A stretch of 64,000 bases of DNA from Microbacterium abyssi (lineage in GTDB: Bacteria > Actinomycetota > Actinomycetes > Actinomycetales > Microbacteriaceae): NCBI RefSeq assembly GCF_015277895.1, contig NZ_CP063815.1:930001-994000 (forward strand). Reading direction: 5' to 3'. The position numbers and the translations under genes were made by a program. Shown in pieces: positions 41,496 to 50,039 of this stretch (the first letter of the stretch is position 1; every line of letters starts with the position of its first letter). The notes under the pieces are model-generated. The model was not told the DNA's origin. It saw nothing but the letters and a program-made list of their open reading frames with translations, and did no database searches.

Positions 41496-41765
41496 TCACA
41501 CCCGGTCGACCAGCTGATCCTCGCCTGACATGCGTGCGCAATGCGCGCAGCAGAAGATCTGCCCGTCCGCTTCAACGCCATGGCCCAGCACCTTGCATCC
41601 GCAGTGGGCGCACTCCGGTGCCATTGCATGGATCGCGCACTCGAAGCTGTCGAAGGTGCCGACCTTGCTGCCGGTGTTGATCGTGAACGAGCGGTCGTAG
41701 ACGTTGCCGCAGACGTCGCAGGTGGCTGTGAAGGCGCCGACCATGTCAGGACCCGTCGTGGTCAC
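41496..41765 (-). CDS. cysteine-rich metal-binding protein (metallothionein-like C-terminus)
   Basis: An 89-residue protein with an N-terminal zinc-ribbon-like pair (ATCDVCGNVYDRSF), then DSFECAIHAMAPECAHCGCK and GQIFCCAHCARM. The C-terminal C-x2-C-G-C ... C-C-x2-C spacing resembles bacterial metallothioneins of the SmtA type, with histidines interspersed. It probably binds zinc or copper. The ATG overlaps the stop of the upstream helical protein gene (ATGA at 41762-41765). Confidence 0.75.
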   Translation of the reverse strand: MTTTGPDMVGAFTATCDVCGNVYDRSFTINTGSKVGTFDSFECAIHAMAPECAHCGCKVLGHGVEADGQIFCCAHCARMSGEDQLVDRV

Positions 41766-41995
41766 GACGACCCCTCCTCCTCGAGGCGAGCGCGCAGCAG
41801 CTGCTTGCCCTGATCACCGGCCTTGACGCTGTTGTGCTGAATCTTGCGGAACCACTCTGCGAGCTCCGCATCGCCTTCGCGTTCGGCATCCTCGATGTAG
41901 GTCTGCATCGACCAGGCGTTGTGCAGCGATGCCTCCAGTACGCGTACGAGGTTGTAGTTCTTGTCCTTCAAAGAGGACTCGGGCGTGGTGTTCAT
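41762..41995 (-). CDS. small helical protein co-expressed with the cysteine-rich protein
   Basis: A 77-residue, mostly helical protein (ASLHNAWSMQTYIEDAEREG, then ELAEWFRKIQHNSVKAGDQG). The spacing of His, Glu and Tyr residues is reminiscent of small ferritin-like or rubrerythrin-related helices, but no complete diiron site is present. GGAGAG precedes the ATG. It leads a three-gene unit with the cysteine-rich protein and a membrane protein. Confidence 0.7.
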   Translation of the reverse strand: MNTTPESSLKDKNYNLVRVLEASLHNAWSMQTYIEDAEREGDAELAEWFRKIQHNSVKAGDQGKQLLRARLEEEGSS

Positions 41996-42100
41996 GAATC
42001 TCTCCTTCGGTTGATGCCCTCAGGATCGGCCACCGTCTCGTCAGCGAGAAGGGGGTGGCATCATGGCCTGTGCAGGCGTATGGTCGACCCGCTCCGGCCC

Positions 42101-43009
42101 TCATGACCGGTGCGCGAGGCCCGCCAGCAGCTCGAGCACGCACAGCGCCGCCAGACGCACCGTGCGGCCGTCCTCGACGTCAGCTGTGGCATCCACCTCG
42201 GCGATGTCGGCGCTGACGACCCGTGCGTCCGACGCCACCGCGCGGGTGAGCGCCCGCAGCTCCCACGCCGCCAGGCCGCCGGGGACACTCGCGGGGCACC
42301 CGGGCGCGACCGCGCGGTCGCACACGTCCACGTCGATGTCGAGATGGACGCGTCCGCCAGCGCCGCCAGCGATCTCGAGCGCCTCGACCACCACATCATC
42401 GGCGCCGCGCCTGCGCACTTCGTCGAGCGTGATCACGCGGATGCCCCAGTCCGCGGCGCGCTGCGCGTACGCGGCCGAGTTCGCGAAGTCGGCTATTCCG
42501 ATCTGCACGATCCGCCGCGGATCGATCCGGTCGGTGGGCACCGTCGCAGCGGCCGGGGCGTCCTCGACGAGCCGGCGCACCGGTGTGCCGTTCGAGACGC
42601 CGTCGCGCAGGTCGAAGTGCGCGTCGAACGTGATCAGGCCGGATGCCGCGGCGCCCAGCGAGACCGGGTAGGTCAGCGAGTTGTCGCCGCCGAGGGCGAT
42701 CACGAACGCCGGTGCGAGCTCGCGCACCCTGGCGATCACGGCAGCCTCCCCGTCGTTCCCGTCGGGCTCCTCGATGTCGCCGGCATCCCGGATCGTCAGC
42801 ACGGCATCGAGATCCACCGCGGGCGGGCCCATGAGCGTCGTGCTGTACCGCTGCAGCGCGTCGCGCACCGCGCGTGGGGTGGCGTGCGCGCCGGTCGGCG
42901 AAAGGGAGGTGCGCCAGGTGGGGACGCCGAGCAGCACGGCATCCGCCTCGTCTTGGAATGCCGGCCAGGCGCCGGCGCGCGGCCACAGCGGGTCGTGGGA
43001 CAGGGGCAT
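42101..43009 (-). CDS. hutG: formimidoylglutamase (ureohydrolase family)
   Basis: A 302-residue arginase-fold hydrolase. Manganese motifs are ALGGDNSLTYP, FDAHFDLRDG and HLDIDVDVCD. The usual GGDHS reads GGDNS, a change also found in HutG-type enzymes. With hutHUI next door it most likely hydrolyses N-formiminoglutamate to glutamate and formamide, the last hut step. Agmatinase or arginase activity is the alternative. It starts 1 base after the DUF445 gene ends, on the strand opposite the other hut genes. Confidence 0.85.
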   Translation of the reverse strand: MPLSHDPLWPRAGAWPAFQDEADAVLLGVPTWRTSLSPTGAHATPRAVRDALQRYSTTLMGPPAVDLDAVLTIRDAGDIEEPDGNDGEAAVIARVRELAPAFVIALGGDNSLTYPVSLGAAASGLITFDAHFDLRDGVSNGTPVRRLVEDAPAAATVPTDRIDPRRIVQIGIADFANSAAYAQRAADWGIRVITLDEVRRRGADDVVVEALEIAGGAGGRVHLDIDVDVCDRAVAPGCPASVPGGLAAWELRALTRAVASDARVVSADIAEVDATADVEDGRTVRLAALCVLELLAGLAHRS

Positions 43010-43010
43010 C

Positions 43011-44297
43011 TCACACTCCAGGGATCAGGGCATGCGCGATCGAGAAGATCGCCAGGCCCGCCAGGGCGCCGACGACCGTGCCGTTCAGCCGGATGTACTG
43101 CAGGTCGCGGCCGACCATCAGCTCGATCTTCTCCGTCGTCTCAGCAGGGTCCCACCGTTCGACGGTGTCGGTGATGATCGAGGCGATGTCGTGCCGGTAG
43201 CGATCGACGAGGAACACGGCGGCCTCCGACACCCAGGAGTCCACGCGGCGCTGCAGCGCGGCATCCGTCGTCAGCCGCTCGCCGACCTCCTCGATGGCCT
43301 GCACGGCGCGCACCCGCAGGCTGCTCTCCGGGTCGGCGAGCGAGCGGATCAGACCGTTCTTCGCGGTGTTCCAGGCTTCGGCGGCCAGTGCCCCCACGCG
43401 CGGACTGTCGAACAGCGACGCCTTCGCGTTCTCGAGCTTCTGACGCGTGACGGGGTCGTTCTGCAGGTTCTCGGCGAGCCTGCCCAGGTAGCCGTCGATC
43501 GCGAGCCGGGCAGGATGCCGCGGGTCGGCGCGCACCGCATCGACGAACTTGACCGCCTCGTGGTACACCGTCTCATCGACGAACCGGTGCGCGAGCTTCG
43601 GCACCCACCCCGGCAAGCGACGCGAGACGAGACCGGAGAACGCCTCGGCGTTGGCATCCAGCCAGGTCGCGATACTGTCGGCGGCGAGGTCGACCGCGCC
43701 GTGGTGCGCGTCGGACTCGACGATCTTCTCCAGCCAGGCGCCGGCCGGCGGACCCCACTCGGGCTGCACGAGATGCTCGCGGGCGAGGTCGGTGATGAGA
43801 TCGCGGACCTCGTCGTCGCTGAGTGCGTTCAGCACGGCCGTCGCGATCGTCGAGGCCTCCGCGGCCACCCGCTCTGCGTGCGCGGGCTGACGCAGCCACT
43901 CGCCGGCACGCTTCGCGATCGCCGTGGATGCCAGCTTGGTGCGCACGACGTCGGCGGCGAGGAAGTTCGTCTCGACGAATTCGCCGAGCGTGCGGCCGAT
44001 CTCGTCCTTGCGGTTCGGGATGATCGCGGTGTGCGGGATCGGCAGCCCGAGCGGGCGGCGGAACAGGGCGGTCACGGCGAACCAGTCGGCCAGCGCGCCG
44101 ACCATGCCGCCTTCGGCAGCGGCCCGGACATACGCGAGCCATGGATGCTGCGCCTGCAGCCAGAACGCGATCACGAACACGATCGCCATGAACACGAGCG
44201 CGCCGAGGGCGATCGCCTTCATCACGCGCAGGGCGCGCAGACGTTCCTGATCGGCCGGGGAGAGCAGAGCCATCGGAGTGCGCGGCATGTCTGTCAT
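43011..44297 (-). CDS. DUF445-family membrane-associated protein
   Basis: A 428-residue protein. An N-terminal helix (VMKAIALGALVFMAIVFVIAF) and the DUF445 hallmark AAAEGGMVGALADWFAVTALF with RRPLGLPIPHTAIIP near residue 80 are clear. A long helical middle rich in charged residues follows, and a C-terminal helix (NGTVVGALAGLAIFSIAHALI). The function is unknown. ATG 44297 or ATG 44288 may be used; GAGG is better spaced for the latter. Confidence 0.88.
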   Translation of the reverse strand: MTDMPRTPMALLSPADQERLRALRVMKAIALGALVFMAIVFVIAFWLQAQHPWLAYVRAAAEGGMVGALADWFAVTALFRRPLGLPIPHTAIIPNRKDEIGRTLGEFVETNFLAADVVRTKLASTAIAKRAGEWLRQPAHAERVAAEASTIATAVLNALSDDEVRDLITDLAREHLVQPEWGPPAGAWLEKIVESDAHHGAVDLAADSIATWLDANAEAFSGLVSRRLPGWVPKLAHRFVDETVYHEAVKFVDAVRADPRHPARLAIDGYLGRLAENLQNDPVTRQKLENAKASLFDSPRVGALAAEAWNTAKNGLIRSLADPESSLRVRAVQAIEEVGERLTTDAALQRRVDSWVSEAAVFLVDRYRHDIASIITDTVERWDPAETTEKIELMVGRDLQYIRLNGTVVGALAGLAIFSIAHALIPGV

Positions 44298-44439
44298 CCT
44301 CGCACGCGGTCCCGGTCGTCACCCCGCACACCTGCAGGGCCGAAGCACGGATGGCTGAGAATTCTTCGGCGTTTCGCCCTGCATCCGTACGATCTCCCTG
44401 CAAGTGTCCCGGCCCGGCCGCGCGGGGTAGCCTCGACTC

Positions 44440-44712
44440 GTGATCGAAGACATCAAGAAGCGTGCGCTGCACCGCACGAGCATCCTCGAAGGTCAGCTGC
44501 GCGGCGTTGCGCGCATGATCGAGGGCGAGGAGTACTGCATGGACATCATCACGCAGTCCCGCGCCATCCAGAAGTCGCTGGAGTCACTGAACCGCCTGCT
44601 GCTCGAGAATCATCTGCGCACCCATGTCACCCACATGTTCGAGGAGGGCGGCGACGAACGCGAGCAGGCCGTCGACGAGTTGCTGAAGGCGTTCGACTTC
44701 GAGCGGAAGTGA
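44440..44712 (+). CDS. CsoR/RcnR-family metal-responsive repressor with C-H-H site
   Basis: A 90-residue all-helical DUF156 regulator. The ligand positions are C33 (EEYC), H58 (ENHL) and H62 (RTHV), with CsoR spacing 25 and 4. Classic copper CsoR has Cys-His-Cys; a His in the third place is closer to nickel/cobalt RcnR or formaldehyde FrmR types. Its regulated gene is not adjacent. TAGCCT at 44428-44433, 6 bases before the GTG, marks a leaderless start. Confidence 0.88.
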   Translation: MIEDIKKRALHRTSILEGQLRGVARMIEGEEYCMDIITQSRAIQKSLESLNRLLLENHLRTHVTHMFEEGGDEREQAVDELLKAFDFERK

Positions 44713-44719
44713 CTCGCAC

Positions 44720-44785
44720 CCACGGGTCGTTGAGCGAGCGGAGCGAGACGAAACGGGATGAGCGAGCGTCAGCGAGCCGAAGCCG
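44720..44785. repeat. REP-like GAGCGAGCG-rich intergenic element
   Basis: The stretch contains GTTGAGCGAGCGGAGCGAGA followed by CGAAACGGGATGAGCGAGCG and CAGCGAG. I recall near-identical intergenic repeats in Microbacterium genomes; no second copy exists in this window. Confidence 0.5.
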
Positions 44786-44788
44786 GGT

Positions 44789-45946
44789 TCAGCCGTCGGT
44801 CGGCCCGAGCAGCGCGCTCGCCGCGGTGGAGTGCGCCGACTCCGGGTCGGACGGGTGGAACATGCCCGCCAGCACGTCGCGGTACAGCCGGGAGAGCTCG
44901 TTCGAGGAGAAGTACGATCCGCCGCCCGCGGTGAGGATCGCCTGGTCGACGACGTGCTTGGCCATCACGACGGCACGGTGCTTCGTGCCCGACAGCAGCG
45001 TGAACCAGCGCGCTCCGTTGTCGACCTGCTCGTCCACGTCGCGGGACAGAGCGGCGATCTGTGGAGGCAGCGCGTCGTAGGCGAGGCTCATGTCGGCGAT
45101 GCGCCAGCGGATGTCGGGATCCTGGCTGTACGCCAGGCCCGTCTTCTTCGAGGTGCGCTTCTGCACGGTCGACACGGCGAGATCGAGCGCCCGGCGGGCG
45201 ATGCCGGTGTAGACCGAAGCGAGCAGCAGCTCGAACACGCTGAAGATGCCGAAGATGATCGGGTCGGGGGAGGGACCGGGGTCGATACGGCGGACGACCT
45301 GCGAGGCGGGCGCGACCGCGCCACTCAGGCGCGTGGTGCGGCTCTGCGTCGCGCGCATGCCCAGCGTGTCCCAGTCGTCGCTCGTGGCGACGGCATCCGT
45401 GCGGTCGACGAACGCGAACACGAGCTTGGGCGCGTCATCGCTGGTCGTGTCGAGGCCGTGGAGGCCGAGCTTGGTCCACACCGGCGCGAGCGAGGTGAAG
45501 ATCTTCGTCCCGGTGAACGTATACGCGCCGTCGGCCCGAGGGGCGGCATCCGTGTCGCTGCCGAACAGCACGAGGTCGTTGCCGCCCTCGCTGATCCCGA
45601 ACGCGAAGACGTCGCCGGCCACCGCGCCGTCCTGCACGAATTCGAGGCCCGATACGCCCCGATCGCTGAACACCTTCGCGACGCCGGTCCAGACCAGGTG
45701 CATGTTGATCGACAGGGCGGTGGCCGGGGATGCCGTGGCCAGCCGCTGCTGCAGGATCGCCGCCTGCTCGAGGCCGAGCCCCGCGCCGCCGCGCTCGGTA
45801 GGGACCAGGATCCTCAGATATCCGGCATCCCGGAGCTCTGCGAGGTCCTGCTCGGGGAACGTGTTCTCGCGATCGTGGATCGGCGCGCGCTCGCGGATGC
45901 GGTCGAGCAGGTCATCGGGCAGGTACTGAGCGGGATCGAATGTCAT
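44789..45946 (-). CDS. acyl-CoA dehydrogenase-family flavoprotein
   Basis: A 385-residue protein with the acyl-CoA dehydrogenase fold: N-terminal helices, a middle beta domain (FGISEGGNDLVLFG, TFTGTKIFTSLAPVWT) and a C-terminal helical domain. The general-base Glu of classical members is not obvious, and the sequence is closer to the two-component flavin monooxygenase/DszC-like side of the family. Substrate unknown. The ATG overlaps the stop of the hydrolase gene (ATGA at 45943-45946). Confidence 0.85.
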   Translation of the reverse strand: MTFDPAQYLPDDLLDRIRERAPIHDRENTFPEQDLAELRDAGYLRILVPTERGGAGLGLEQAAILQQRLATASPATALSINMHLVWTGVAKVFSDRGVSGLEFVQDGAVAGDVFAFGISEGGNDLVLFGSDTDAAPRADGAYTFTGTKIFTSLAPVWTKLGLHGLDTTSDDAPKLVFAFVDRTDAVATSDDWDTLGMRATQSRTTRLSGAVAPASQVVRRIDPGPSPDPIIFGIFSVFELLLASVYTGIARRALDLAVSTVQKRTSKKTGLAYSQDPDIRWRIADMSLAYDALPPQIAALSRDVDEQVDNGARWFTLLSGTKHRAVVMAKHVVDQAILTAGGGSYFSSNELSRLYRDVLAGMFHPSDPESAHSTAASALLGPTDG

Positions 45947-46698
45947 GAGAGTGCCTCCAGCAGCTGGCGGATGGTGTCCTCGGGCTTGTCGCGGTGCGGG
46001 GAGTGGCCGGCGCCGGTGACGATCGACATCGAGATCTGCTCGTTCGCCGCGAGCACAGCCTCGGCGACCTCTCCGGTGAACAGGCTGTAGACCTCGGGGT
46101 CGGCACCGATGATGTGCGTCGGTACGGTCAGGCGCGCGGCATCCGCACGAACGTCCCACGGCTGATTCTGCGCGCTGGTCTGCTCGACCGCCCAGCGGCT
46201 GCCGCGCGCGACCGCGTCGATCTTGAGTTCCTGGTCCTGCGGATGCCAGTGCGGATGCTCCGCCTGCACGACCTCGATCCGGTTGTCTGCGAACGCCCGC
46301 TCCTGACTGCGGCGCACGATCGACGCGTCGCGCCCGTCTACGAGGATCGCCGGGTCGATGAGGATGAGCTTGTTCGTCCAGCCGGGCTCGGATGCCGCGG
46401 CCACGGTGCCGGACGCGCCGCCGAGCGAGTGACCGATGACGGCATCCCATGGTCCGCCGCGATCGGGACGCGTGCTCGCGAGATCGCGCGCGTAGGCGGC
46501 GACGGTGTAGTCCGTCGCTCGCGGCGCGTCGCCGTGGCCGCGCAGATCGACCGCGACGGCATGCCAGCCGGCGTTCGCGAGGGCATCGCCGAGCAGCCAC
46601 ATCAGCGCGCCGGACGAGCCGAGGCCGTGCACGAGCAGTGCAGTTCGTTCGGATGCGGGATCGCCCCATGACAGGCGGGGCAGGGTCACGACGGTCAC
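45943..46698 (-). CDS. alpha/beta hydrolase (serine type)
   Basis: A 251-residue hydrolase. The oxyanion motif is HGLGSSG, the nucleophile Ser is in IGHSLGG and the catalytic His in GAGHSPHRD. Esterase, lactonase or thioesterase roles are possible. GTG start at 46698 with TAGGCT (+46705-46710) six bases upstream, a leaderless promoter. It leads a two-gene operon with the acyl-CoA-dehydrogenase-like flavoprotein. Confidence 0.9.
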   Translation of the reverse strand: MTVVTLPRLSWGDPASERTALLVHGLGSSGALMWLLGDALANAGWHAVAVDLRGHGDAPRATDYTVAAYARDLASTRPDRGGPWDAVIGHSLGGASGTVAAASEPGWTNKLILIDPAILVDGRDASIVRRSQERAFADNRIEVVQAEHPHWHPQDQELKIDAVARGSRWAVEQTSAQNQPWDVRADAARLTVPTHIIGADPEVYSLFTGEVAEAVLAANEQISMSIVTGAGHSPHRDKPEDTIRQLLEALS

Positions 46699-46841
46699 GA
46701 GATCAGCCTAGGAGCGCGGGCGGGTGCGGTGCCCGGAAAACGCAGACGATCTGGCGTGTCGGCGGCGCGCCGCGCTGTGACGCGCCGGTGCGGTCCGTGT
46801 TGCTCTCTGATTTCCGATCCGGCGTGCGAGAGCGAGCGAGC

Positions 46842-47768
46842 TCAGCCCAGGGGCGGCATGTCGGCGGCGATCCGGAGCACGCGGGCGGCGGCATCGTGCC
46901 CTGCTTGCAGGCGGTCGGCGAGCGGAAGGCCCTCGAGCGTCGCCGCGAGGAAGCCTGCTGCGAAGGCGTCTCCTGCGCCGACCGGCTCGACGACGTCGAC
47001 GGCGGGGGCGGCGACGAACACCGGTTCGGCGTCGCCTTCGAACGCGGTGGCGCCGACGTCTCCGTCCTTGACCACCAGCAATGCGCAGCCGGGCAGGAAC
47101 GCACGGATCTCGGATGCCGTGGCCGTGCCCCAGACGCGCTCGGCCTCGTCCCGGCCGACGAATGCGATGTCGGCGGCGTTCGCGAGTCGGGCGAGGGTGG
47201 CCGCGGCATCCTCGATCGACCACAGGGCACGGCGATCGTTCACGTCGAACGACACCAGGGCGCCGGCGGTGCGCGCGTCGTTGAACAGCTGATCGACCAT
47301 CGCGCGGCAGGAGGGGGAGAGAGCCGGCGTGATCCCGGTGGTGTGCACGATGCGGACGCCGGTGAGTCGGTCTGCCGGCAGGTGGCCGGAGGACATGCGG
47401 GATGCCGCCGAGCCGCGCCGGTAGTAATACACCGACGAGCCCTCTGCGCCGGGATCCTTGAACATCACGCCGGTCGGGGCGTCCTCGTCGCGCTCCACCC
47501 ACACCTGGATGCCGCGCCGGGAGAGCTCGGAGGCGATCCGGGTACCGAGCGGATCGTCGCCGAGCCGGGAGGACCAGGCCGCGCGGTGGCCGGCGGCGAC
47601 GACGCCCGCGGCGACGTTCGATTCTGCGCCGGCCAGGCCGAGCGTTGCCTTGTGAGCATCTGCGAGGGCCGCATCCGCGGGCGTCAGGAGCGCCATCGTC
47701 TCGCCGATGCAGACGATCTCGGGAACGGTGGCGTCAGAAATGGTGGTTTCAGGCGTGGCAGAAGTCAT
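46842..47768 (-). CDS. PfkB-family sugar kinase (2-keto-3-deoxygluconate kinase-like)
   Basis: A 308-residue ribokinase-fold kinase. The N-terminal signature is CIGETMALLTP and AGAESNVAAGVVAAGH; the ATP/catalytic C-terminal signature is VEPVGAGDAFAAGFLA with the base Asp in GAGDAF. This pattern is closest to KdgK, which phosphorylates 2-keto-3-deoxygluconate. No partner aldolase is nearby. It overlaps the upstream MFS gene by 4 bases... in minus-strand order the kinase comes second; wait-free coupling is shown by ATGA at 47765-47768, where the kinase start overlaps the MFS stop region. Confidence 0.85.
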   Translation of the reverse strand: MTSATPETTISDATVPEIVCIGETMALLTPADAALADAHKATLGLAGAESNVAAGVVAAGHRAAWSSRLGDDPLGTRIASELSRRGIQVWVERDEDAPTGVMFKDPGAEGSSVYYYRRGSAASRMSSGHLPADRLTGVRIVHTTGITPALSPSCRAMVDQLFNDARTAGALVSFDVNDRRALWSIEDAAATLARLANAADIAFVGRDEAERVWGTATASEIRAFLPGCALLVVKDGDVGATAFEGDAEPVFVAAPAVDVVEPVGAGDAFAAGFLAATLEGLPLADRLQAGHDAAARVLRIAADMPPLG

Positions 47769-48979
47769 GTGGGGGTGATCGTCGTTACGGGTTCGGTGTC
47801 GGGATACGGGCTCGGGTCGCGGTCGCGCAGATCAGGCAGGTACCGCACGAACGCGATCGAGACGATGACACCGACGATAGCGAACAGGACAGCGGCGAGG
47901 TACGCGCCCTGCGGGCCGCCGGTGCCGTCGACGAGGAACCCGGCGATCGCCGAACCCGCGGCGGCGCCGATCAGCTGCCCCGTGCCCGCCCACCCGAACG
48001 CCTCGGCGGTCTCGCTGAACTTCACGCTCGCGGTCGTGATCGCGAACAGCACGGCGAGGGCGGGAGCGATGCCGAGGCCCGCGATGAGCAGGGCACCGCC
48101 GAGCCAGAAGATGTTGAGCGCGAACACGGTCAGGGTCAGGCCGACCGTGAGGATCAGCATTCGCCGGGCGATCGCCCATGGTCCGATCGGGATGTGGCCG
48201 AACGAGAGCCCGCCGACCAGGCTCCCCACGGCGAAGACGGCCAGCACGATGCCCGCTTCCAGGCTGCCGTGGTCGAAGGTGGCGACGACGCCGACCTCGA
48301 CCGCCGAGCAGGCGCCGATCAGAAGGAAGCCGATGATGGTCGCAAGCGCCACTGGTGGCTTGAGGAGCACCTTGCCGAGACTGCGGCGGCTGCGCGGGAT
48401 GCGGACGCGGCCGAGCTCGGGAGCGGCGATGAACCAGCCGCAGCCGAGCACCAGGATGATCGCGACGAGGAGCAGGCCCTCAGTGGTGCCGACCTGGGTG
48501 GACACGAGCGTGATGACCACTGGGGCGAGGATCCAGATGATCTCCTGCAGCGAGGCATCCAGGGAGAACAGCGGCGTCAGCTGCGAGGAGTTGACCAGCT
48601 TCGGATAGATGGTGCGCACCGCCGACTGGATGGGCGGTGTGGAGAGGCCGGCGAGCATGCCGAACGCCATGTAGCCGGGGACGCTCAAGGGAAGCAGACC
48701 CAGCGCGAGGACGGCGAGCGTGCACACCACGGCAGTGAGGGTGATGACGCGACGCATTCCCCACACGCCCATCCACCGGCTGGTGACGGGGCCTGCGACG
48801 GCCTGTCCGATCGAGGTCGCCGCGAGCACGAGGCCGGCGGCGCCGTAGGAGCCGGTCTGCTGTTCGACGTGCAGCAGCACGGCCAGCGAGGTCATGCCGC
48901 TGGGGAAGCGCGCCGTCAGCTGAGCGGCGATCATGCGCCCCACGCCAGGGGTGCGAAGAAGGTCCCGATATCCCGCCAC
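47765..48979 (-). CDS. major facilitator superfamily transporter
   Basis: A 404-residue MFS protein with twelve helices. Visible motifs include SRWMGVWGMRRVI after helix 2 (variant of the MFS motif A) and GIAPALAVLFAITTASV. It is related to the drug/sugar-efflux type. The GTG at 48979 has TAGCGT (+48986-48991) six bases upstream. Its stop overlaps the start of the sugar kinase gene, so export or import of a sugar acid is a reasonable guess. Confidence 0.88.
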   Translation of the reverse strand: MAGYRDLLRTPGVGRMIAAQLTARFPSGMTSLAVLLHVEQQTGSYGAAGLVLAATSIGQAVAGPVTSRWMGVWGMRRVITLTAVVCTLAVLALGLLPLSVPGYMAFGMLAGLSTPPIQSAVRTIYPKLVNSSQLTPLFSLDASLQEIIWILAPVVITLVSTQVGTTEGLLLVAIILVLGCGWFIAAPELGRVRIPRSRRSLGKVLLKPPVALATIIGFLLIGACSAVEVGVVATFDHGSLEAGIVLAVFAVGSLVGGLSFGHIPIGPWAIARRMLILTVGLTLTVFALNIFWLGGALLIAGLGIAPALAVLFAITTASVKFSETAEAFGWAGTGQLIGAAAGSAIAGFLVDGTGGPQGAYLAAVLFAIVGVIVSIAFVRYLPDLRDRDPSPYPDTEPVTTITPT

Positions 48980-49346
48980 GAGACAACGCTACTGGGCCGC
49001 GATCATCGTGCGCGCACGGGGCTGCGAAGCGACACGCCGCGACACGCCGAGATGCACTTTCCACAGGAAACCGGATGTCCGAAACCCCGCGTAGCGTGCG
49101 ACCTGTGGATGGATTTCTGAACGGATCCTGAGAACCGCGAGATCACGCGCGTTGCGGCCTTCGAAATCGGATCGCGATCTGTGGATGAAATGGTGGACAA
49201 CCTGTGTTGTAACCAGTGGAGAACGGTGGAAAACTACACGGATGTAACTACTAGCCCTTGTGGTCACTCCCAATGTCCGTCCCCATATGTAGTATTGAGA
49301 TCCCGGCGGGGGTCTGTCGGAAAAACTTGGATCTGAGGGGAAAGAA
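48980..49346. promoter_or_regulatory. nrdHIEF upstream region with a cluster of DnaA-box-like sites
   Basis: The 367-base region holds no gene. Sites within one or two bases of the DnaA consensus TTNTCCACA lie at 49057-49065 (+), 49104-49112 (-), 49180-49188 (-), 49192-49200 (-) and 49225-49233 (-). TAGTAT at 49290-49295 is a possible nrdH -10, and CATATGTAGTATTG around it could be an NrdR box. Confidence 0.55.
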
Positions 49347-49580
49347 ATGTCGATCACGGTCTACACCAAGCCTTCGTGCGTGCAGTGCAACGCGACCTAT
49401 CGCGCACTCGACGCGAAGGGCATCGAGTACGAGATTCACGACCTCTCCGAGGACGCTGCGGCGCTCGAGCAGGTCAAGGCGCTCGGCTACATGCAGGCGC
49501 CTGTCGTCGTCACCGACGAGGGCCACTGGTCGGGCTTCCGTCCCGACAAGATCGACGAGCTCGCAGCCCGTCTGGCGTAA
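49347..49580 (+). CDS. nrdH: glutaredoxin-like protein NrdH
   Basis: A 77-residue thioredoxin-fold electron donor for the class Ib ribonucleotide reductase. The redox motif is C11-V-Q-C14 and the substrate-recognition segment is WSGFRPDKIDEL. GGGGAAAG precedes the ATG. It is the first gene of nrdHIEF and receives electrons from thioredoxin reductase. Confidence 0.96.
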   Translation: MSITVYTKPSCVQCNATYRALDAKGIEYEIHDLSEDAAALEQVKALGYMQAPVVVTDEGHWSGFRPDKIDELAARLA

Positions 49581-49589
49581 GGACCTCTC

Positions 49590-50039
49590 ATGAGCGTCGT
49601 CGCGACGGCTGCGCCGCTCCTGGTCTACTTCTCGAGCACCTCGGGCAACACGGCCAGGTTCATCGAGAAGCTCGGCCTGCCGGCTCAGCGCATCCCGCTG
49701 TTCCGCGCGGACGAGCCGCTCGTGATCGATGAGCCTTTCGTCCTCGTCACCCCCACCTATGGCGGAGGCCAGGGCCGGGGCGAGGAGAAGGGGGCCGTTC
49801 CCAAGCAGGTGATCCGGTTCCTCAACGACGAGCGAAACCGTCGTCACCTCCGCGGCGTCATCTCCGCGGGCAACACCAACTTCGGTGAGGCGTTCTGTCT
49901 CGCCGGCGACATCATCAGCCGCAAGTGTCATGTGCCGCACTTGTACCGGCTCGAGGTATTCGGCACGCAGGACGACGTTGATCGCGTGAGCGACGGATTG
50001 GAACGATGGTGGACATTGCAGTTGAAGAGCAGGCAGTGA
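49590..50039 (+). CDS. nrdI: flavodoxin-like NrdI
   Basis: A 149-residue FMN protein that supplies the oxidant for assembling the manganese tyrosyl radical cofactor of NrdF. The phosphate-binding loop is [13 protein letters not shown] and the flavin-proximal loop [17 protein letters not shown]. It lies 9 bases after nrdH. Its last 34 bases overlap the nrdE start as annotated here. Confidence 0.95.
   Translation: MSVVATAAPLLVYFSSTSGNTARFIEKLGLPAQRIPLFRADEPLVIDEPFVLVTPTYGGGQGRGEEKGAVPKQVIRFLNDERNRRHLRGVISAGNTNFGEAFCLAGDIISRKCHVPHLYRLEVFGTQDDVDRVSDGLERWWTLQLKSRQ

Noticed and set aside
46711..46841. Gap between the hydrolase and sugar kinase genes
   Set aside because: Looked for a terminator, repeat or small gene and saw nothing supportable.
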